Below are positions 52,728-56,677 of a DNA stretch of 56,677 nt, one piece after another (within the stretch, counting starts at the first letter, position 1; each line of letters opens with the position of its first letter). The stretch spans positions 1 through 56,677 of the forward strand of contig NZ_QAJK01000154.1 of assembly GCF_003852515.1 (NCBI RefSeq). Reading direction: 5' to 3'. Position numbers and translations under genes: made by a program. Below the pieces are notes generated by a model that saw nothing but the letters and a program-made list of their open reading frames with translations, searched no databases and was not told where the DNA came from. The stretch is from Variovorax sp. KBW07 (GTDB lineage: Bacteria; Pseudomonadota; Gammaproteobacteria; Burkholderiales; Burkholderiaceae_C).

Positions 52728-53624
52728 ATGACTGCCGTTCTTCCCAACGCCCAGGCCCATCGGGCCGCGGCGCAGCACTTCGAGGTGCGCCCCTTCGACG
52801 CACCGGTGGGCGCCGAAATCGTCGGCCTCGACATCTCGAAGCCGATCAACGCCGAAGACTTTGCGCGCATCCACCGCGCGCACCTCGACCACCACGTGGT
52901 CGTGTTCCGCGACCAGCAGATCACGCCCGCCGAGCACATCGAATTCAGCCGCCGCTTCGGCCCGCTCGAGATCCATGTGCTGCACCAGTTCCAGCTCAGG
53001 AACCACCCGGAAATACTGATCGTCTCCAACATCAAGGAGAACGGCGAGCCCATTGGCCTGGGCGATGCGGGCGTGTACTGGCATTCGGACATTTCGTACA
53101 AGCCCAACCCCAGCCTCGGCTCGCTGCTGCACGCGCAGGAGCTGCCCAGCGAAGGCGGCGACACGCTCTTTGCCGACCAGCACCTTGCATGGGAATCGCT
53201 GCCGGCCGAGCTGCAGCAACGCATCCTGCCGCTCAAGGCCGAGCACAGCTACCTTGCCAAGTACGAAGAGCTGCGCGCGAAAAATCCATGGCGGCCCAAG
53301 CTTTCGCAGGCGCAGATCGACCAGGTGGCACCCGCCGTGCAGCCGGTGGTGCGCACGCATCCCGAAACGGGCCGCAAGGCGCTGTTCGTCAGCGAGCATT
53401 TCACGACGCGCATCGTCGGCCTGCCGCAAGACGAGAGCGATGCGCTGCTGGCCGAGCTGTTCGCGCACAGCGTCAAGCCCGAGTTCGTGTACCGCCACAC
53501 GTGGGCGCCGCATGACCTGGTGTTCTGGGACAACCGCTCGCTGATGCACCTGGCGGCCGGCACGCCCGACCACCTGCGCCGCCGCCTGAACCGCACCACC
53601 ATCGTCGGCGACACGCCTTTCTGA
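52728..53624 (+). CDS. TauD/TfdA-family 2-oxoglutarate dioxygenase
   Basis: A 298-residue Fe(II)/2-oxoglutarate dioxygenase. The iron ligands are His119 and Asp121 in YWHSD and His274 in LMHLA; Arg289, 15 residues after the last His, fits the 2-oxoglutarate site. TauD-type enzymes release sulfite from taurine or act on sulfonates, sulfate esters or chlorinated phenoxyacetates. The following ABC importer genes suggest that a sulfonate-like solute is taken up and oxidised. Sequence does not define the substrate. Confidence 0.9.
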   Translation: MTAVLPNAQAHRAAAQHFEVRPFDAPVGAEIVGLDISKPINAEDFARIHRAHLDHHVVVFRDQQITPAEHIEFSRRFGPLEIHVLHQFQLRNHPEILIVSNIKENGEPIGLGDAGVYWHSDISYKPNPSLGSLLHAQELPSEGGDTLFADQHLAWESLPAELQQRILPLKAEHSYLAKYEELRAKNPWRPKLSQAQIDQVAPAVQPVVRTHPETGRKALFVSEHFTTRIVGLPQDESDALLAELFAHSVKPEFVYRHTWAPHDLVFWDNRSLMHLAAGTPDHLRRRLNRTTIVGDTPF

Positions 53625-53654
53625 TTCTTTTTCTTTCTCTCCGGATCGATTTCA

Positions 53655-54665
53655 ATGAACCGCTTCACACGCAAAGCCGCCGCGTTCGTCACCGGCCTCG
53701 GCCTTCTTGCCGGCAGTTTTGCCGCGCATGCCGAAGGGCAGATCCGCATTGCCGAGCAGTTCGGCATCGTCTACCTGCTGCTCAACGTGGCGCAGGAACA
53801 GAAGCTGATCGAGAAGCACGCCAAGGCGGCGGGCGTCGATGCCAAGGTCGAGTGGATCAAGCTGTCGGGCGGCTCGGCCGTCAACGACGCGCTGCTGTCC
53901 GGCAACATCGAAATTGCCGGCGCCGGCGTGGGCCCGCTGCTCACGCTGTGGGACCGCACCAAGGGCAAGCAGAACGTGAAGGGCGTGGCCTCGCTCGGCA
54001 ACTTCCCGTACTACCTGGTGAGCAACAACCCGAACGTGAAGACCATTGCCGACTTCACCGACAAGGACCGCATCGCGCTGCCCGCCGTCGGCGTGTCGGT
54101 GCAGTCGCGCGTGCTGCAGTTCGCCTCGGCCAAGTTGTGGGGCGACAAGGAGTTCAACCGCCTCGACAAGATCAGCGTGGCGCTGCCGCACCCCGACGCG
54201 GCCGCGGCCATCATCAAGGGCGGCACCGAGATCACCGGGCACTTCGGCAATCCGCCGTTCCAGGAGCAGGAATTGGCGGGCAACCCGAACGCGCACATCG
54301 TGCTCAATTCGTACCAGGTGCTGGGCGGACCGTCGTCGGCCACGGTGCTCTACGCCACCGAGAAATTCCGCAGCGAGAACCCGAAGACCTACAAGGCTTT
54401 TGTCGATGCGCTCGACGAGGCGGCGAAGTTCGTCACCGCCAACCCCGAGAAGGCAGCGGACATCTATCTGAAGGTGAGCAACGCGAAGCTCGACCGCGAG
54501 CTGCTGCTGAAGATCATCAAGAACCCCGAAGTGCAGTTCAAGACCACGCCGCAGAACACCTACCCGTTGGCGGAGTTCATGCACAGGGTGGGCGCGATCA
54601 AGAACAAGCCGGCTTCGGTGAAGGACTATTTCTTTGACGATGCGCAGAACAGTTCGGGGAATTGA
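53655..54665 (+). CDS. ABC transporter substrate-binding protein (NMT1/SsuA-like)
   Basis: A 336-residue periplasmic binding protein with a cleavable signal ending in AAHAEGQ at about residue 26. The domain belongs to the nitrate/sulfonate/taurine class of binding proteins, with KLSGGSAVNDALLSGNIEIAG near 70. It follows the dioxygenase by 30 bases and the ATPase gene follows by 3 bases. The ligand is probably a sulfonate or similar small anion. Confidence 0.88.
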   Translation: MNRFTRKAAAFVTGLGLLAGSFAAHAEGQIRIAEQFGIVYLLLNVAQEQKLIEKHAKAAGVDAKVEWIKLSGGSAVNDALLSGNIEIAGAGVGPLLTLWDRTKGKQNVKGVASLGNFPYYLVSNNPNVKTIADFTDKDRIALPAVGVSVQSRVLQFASAKLWGDKEFNRLDKISVALPHPDAAAAIIKGGTEITGHFGNPPFQEQELAGNPNAHIVLNSYQVLGGPSSATVLYATEKFRSENPKTYKAFVDALDEAAKFVTANPEKAADIYLKVSNAKLDRELLLKIIKNPEVQFKTTPQNTYPLAEFMHRVGAIKNKPASVKDYFFDDAQNSSGN

Positions 54666-54668
54666 GCC

Positions 54669-55601
54669 GTGAGCACGGCGAAGGCGCCTTCCGGGTTTGA
54701 CTCCTTCCCCCTCTGGGGGAAGGCTGGGATGGGGGCGGGCAGAGCGGTGGCGAAGCAGGCGCCGCTTGCCCCCACCCCGGCCCTCCCCCGGGAGGGGAGG
54801 GAGGAAGACCAGGGTCAAGAGCTCGCGCCGCTGCTACAAGTGGACAGCGTCAGCCTCGAATACCGCACCCCCGAGCGCGTCGTTCGTGCCACGCACCGCG
54901 TGAGCTTCGACGTCCACGCCGCCGACCGCTTCGTGCTGCTCGGCCCCTCGGGCTGCGGCAAGTCGACATTGCTGAAGGCCGTGGCCGGCTTCATCCCGCC
55001 GGTCGAAGGCGAGATCCGCCTCGATGGCCAGCGCGTGACGCAGCCCGGCCCCGACCGCATCGTCGTGTTCCAGGAGTTCGACCAGTTGCCGCCCTGGAAA
55101 ACGGTCAAGCAGAACGTCATGTTCCCGCTGCTCGCTTCGCGCACGCTCGGCAAGAAAGAAGCCGCCGAGCGCGCGCTGCACTACCTCGACAAGGTGGGCT
55201 TGTCGAAGTTCGCCGACGTGCATCCGCACCAGCTTTCCGGTGGCATGAAGCAGCGCGTGGCGATCGCGCGTGCGCTGGCCATGCAGCCGCGCGTGCTGCT
55301 CATGGACGAGCCCTTTGCCGCGCTCGACGCGCTCACGCGCCGCAAGATGCAGCAGGAGCTGCTCGAGCTGTGGGACGAGGTGCGCTTCACGCTGCTGTTC
55401 GTCACGCACTCCATCGAAGAAGCGCTGGTGGTGGGCAACCGCATCGCGCTGCTGTCGCCGCACCCGGGCCGCATGCGCGCCGAGATCAACAGCCATGGCT
55501 TCTCTCTCGAAAGCCTGGGCGGCCCCGAGTTCCAGGGCACGGCGAAGCGCATTCACGACATGCTGTTCGAGGAAGAGCCAGAAGTGGCGGCCGCGCCATG
55601 A
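54669..55601 (+). CDS. ABC transporter ATP-binding protein (SsuB/TauB-like) with REP-coded extension
   Basis: A 310-residue ATPase if started at the GTG 54669. The core begins near residue 56 with [11 protein letters not shown] and has Walker [18 protein letters not shown] signature and [11 protein letters not shown]. Residues of about 12-46 ([12 protein letters not shown] to PTPALPREG) are the translation of a REP-like element, not family sequence. A second in-frame GTG at 54840 could give a normal-length protein, but it has no ribosome site. The gene sits between the binding protein and permease genes. Confidence 0.85.
   Translation: MSTAKAPSGFDSFPLWGKAGMGAGRAVAKQAPLAPTPALPREGREEDQGQELAPLLQVDSVSLEYRTPERVVRATHRVSFDVHAADRFVLLGPSGCGKSTLLKAVAGFIPPVEGEIRLDGQRVTQPGPDRIVVFQEFDQLPPWKTVKQNVMFPLLASRTLGKKEAAERALHYLDKVGLSKFADVHPHQLSGGMKQRVAIARALAMQPRVLLMDEPFAALDALTRRKMQQELLELWDEVRFTLLFVTHSIEEALVVGNRIALLSPHPGRMRAEINSHGFSLESLGGPEFQGTAKRIHDMLFEEEPEVAAAP
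54701..54804. repeat. REP-like element A, inside the ATPase reading frame
   Basis: Two halves face each other: a CTTCCCCC-TCT-GGGGGAAGG hairpin with a GCTGGGATGGGGGC tail, and the matching GCCCCCACCCC tail with a GGGAGGGG/CCCTCCCC hairpin. The spacer is about 33 bases. The element is open in frame and translated into the ATPase N terminus if GTG 54669 is used. Confidence 0.8.
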
Positions 55602-55613
55602 ACCCTGCCTTTC

Positions 55614-55723
55614 TCCCTCCCCTCCCGGGGGAGGGTTGGGGTGGAGGCAAGCGGCGTATCCAGTGCCGCCGGCTCATCCATCGCTGCTCGCCCCCATCCC
55701 AGCCTTCCCCCGGAAGGGGAAGG
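55614..55723. repeat. REP-like element B, inverted copy before the permease gene
   Basis: The same two-hairpin structure as element A in the opposite orientation: its right half (GCCCCCATCCCAGCC then the GGAAGGGG hairpin) is the reverse complement of the left half of A. It lies in the gap between ATPase and permease genes. Its last bases supply the AAGGAG ribosome site of the permease. Confidence 0.8.
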
Positions 55724-55734
55724 AGCAATACCCG

Positions 55735-56613
55735 ATGAGCACTCTCACGCCTCCCATCCCTCCTGTTCGCCCCGAGTACGAGCGCACGCTCGAGCCCTTC
55801 ACCGAAGTCCCGCTCGAACGCGTGTTGCCGTGGCCGGCCCGCATCTGGGCGCAGCCCGGCGTGCGCAAGGGCCTGATCCTGGTCGTCATCGCAGTGCTCT
55901 GGGAGCTCGCGGCCCGCTGGCAGGACAACGACCTGCTGCTGCCCACCTTTACCGCCACCGCCCGTGCGTTGTTCGAAGGCCTGGCCAGCGGCGAGCTGAT
56001 CGAGAAGGTGCGCATCTCCCTGGCCGTCTTGCTGCAGGGCTACCTTGCCGGCGTGCTGCTGGCCTTCGCGCTCACCACGCTCGCGGTGTCCACCCAGATC
56101 GGCCGCGACCTGCTGGACACGCTCACGTCGATGTTCAACCCGTTGCCCGCCATCGCGCTGTTGCCGCTCGCCTTGCTGTGGTTCGGCCTGGGCCGGGGCA
56201 GCCTGGTGTTCGTGCTGATCCATTCCGTGCTGTGGCCGTTGGCGCTCAACACCTATGCGGGCTTCCAGGGCGTGCCCGAAACACTGCGCATGGCCGGCCG
56301 CAACTACGGCCTGAAGGGCCTGCGCTACGTGCTGCAGATCCTGGTGCCGGCTGCGTTGCCGTCGATCCTGTCGGGCCTGAAGATCGGCTGGGCTTTCGCG
56401 TGGCGCACGCTGATCGCGGCCGAACTGGTGTTCGGTGCCTCGTCGGGCAAGGGCGGCCTGGGCTGGTACATCTTCCAGAACCGCAACGAGCTCTACACCG
56501 ACCGCGTGTTCGCGGGGCTGGCCATGGTGGTGCTCATAGGCCTGCTGGTCGAGAGCCTGGGCTTCAAGACGCTTGAACGCTTGACCGTGCGTCGATGGGG
56601 TCAGCAACGCTGA
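55735..56613 (+). CDS. ABC transporter permease (SsuC/TauC-like)
   Basis: A 292-residue inner-membrane subunit with about six helices. The ATPase-contact EAA-like loop is TLRMAGRNYGLKGLRYVLQILVPAALP near residue 180. AAGGAG lies 9 bases before ATG 55735 and derives from the end of REP element B. The long frame upstream is a shadow of the ATPase gene. The importer is complete in the order binding protein, ATPase, permease. Confidence 0.9.
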   Translation: MSTLTPPIPPVRPEYERTLEPFTEVPLERVLPWPARIWAQPGVRKGLILVVIAVLWELAARWQDNDLLLPTFTATARALFEGLASGELIEKVRISLAVLLQGYLAGVLLAFALTTLAVSTQIGRDLLDTLTSMFNPLPAIALLPLALLWFGLGRGSLVFVLIHSVLWPLALNTYAGFQGVPETLRMAGRNYGLKGLRYVLQILVPAALPSILSGLKIGWAFAWRTLIAAELVFGASSGKGGLGWYIFQNRNELYTDRVFAGLAMVVLIGLLVESLGFKTLERLTVRRWGQQR

Positions 56614-56677
56614 TCGATCGGCTCTTATCGGTTGTTCTTGGCGCTGTTGTCTTGGGTCATTCAGGGCAGCGCCCACG
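56614..56677. other. End of window, no gene seen
   Basis: The last 64 bases after the permease stop hold no ORF or hairpin that I can support. A minus-strand gene may end near the edge, but it cannot be judged from here. Confidence 0.3.

Overview
The window is a GC-rich chromosomal segment of a betaproteobacterium, most likely Comamonadaceae and Variovorax-like. I infer this from gene content and order (ypjD/ffh, pilS-pilR next to ampD, accB-accC-prmA-DUF3426, a Lys/Ala-repeat histone H1-like protein) and from strong C/G third-position use; no database was searched. It is mostly core genome. I saw no rRNA, tRNA, CRISPR array, prophage or insertion sequence.

Layout. 1-9.9 kb: a 7TM sensor kinase, rodA, tldD, a small lipoprotein, an aroG-type DAHP synthase behind an aromatic leader peptide and attenuator, a cupin, mpl, and a TlpA-like thioredoxin. 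9.9-15.9 kb: fatty-acid precursor genes accB-accC, prmA, a DUF3426 zinc-ribbon membrane protein, a PfkB kinase and the histone-like gene. 16-20.6 kb: class Ia ribonucleotide reductase nrdA-nrdB (minus strand) behind two NrdR boxes spaced three helical turns apart. 20.7-27.2 kb: ampD, pilR, pilS, a small membrane protein and ypjD on minus, divergent from ffh. 27.3-29.4 kb: a translationally coupled nucleic-acid repair pair, RNA ligase plus HD-Pnk end-healing enzyme.

29.8-38.3 kb: a thioredoxin-like membrane protein, opgH, then a coupled block (miaB, GlrK-like kinase, QseG-like lipoprotein, GlrR-like sigma-54 activator). Between glrR and opgH lies an almost complete sigma-54 control region: a -24/-12 promoter, a TGTC-N10-GACA palindrome and two IHF-type sites. 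This is the layout known for enterobacterial glmY, but here it points at opgH. 38.5-43 kb: an RND efflux pair. 43-45.6 kb: a cassette with less GC-biased codon use, holding a Crp/Fnr-type regulator, a 2-oxoglutarate/Fe(II) oxygenase and the amino-acid exporter AzlCD. 45.6-52.6 kb: housekeeping genes (histidine phosphatase, DUF4136 lipoprotein, ttcA, a LysR/MFS divergent pair, folB-folM, midA). 52.7-56.6 kb: a TauD-type dioxygenase with an ABC importer of the sulfonate/nitrate/taurine type. Its ATPase gene is flanked by two inverted REP-like repeats, one of which is translated as an N-terminal extension.

The most promising signals for new biology are the opgH sigma-54 region beside glrR, the aroG attenuator with a nearly leaderless leader peptide, the oxygenase-AzlCD cassette, the Rnl/HD-Pnk pair, the REP-coded ATPase extension, and a recurrent arrangement in which a -10 hexamer sits 6-9 bases before the start codon.
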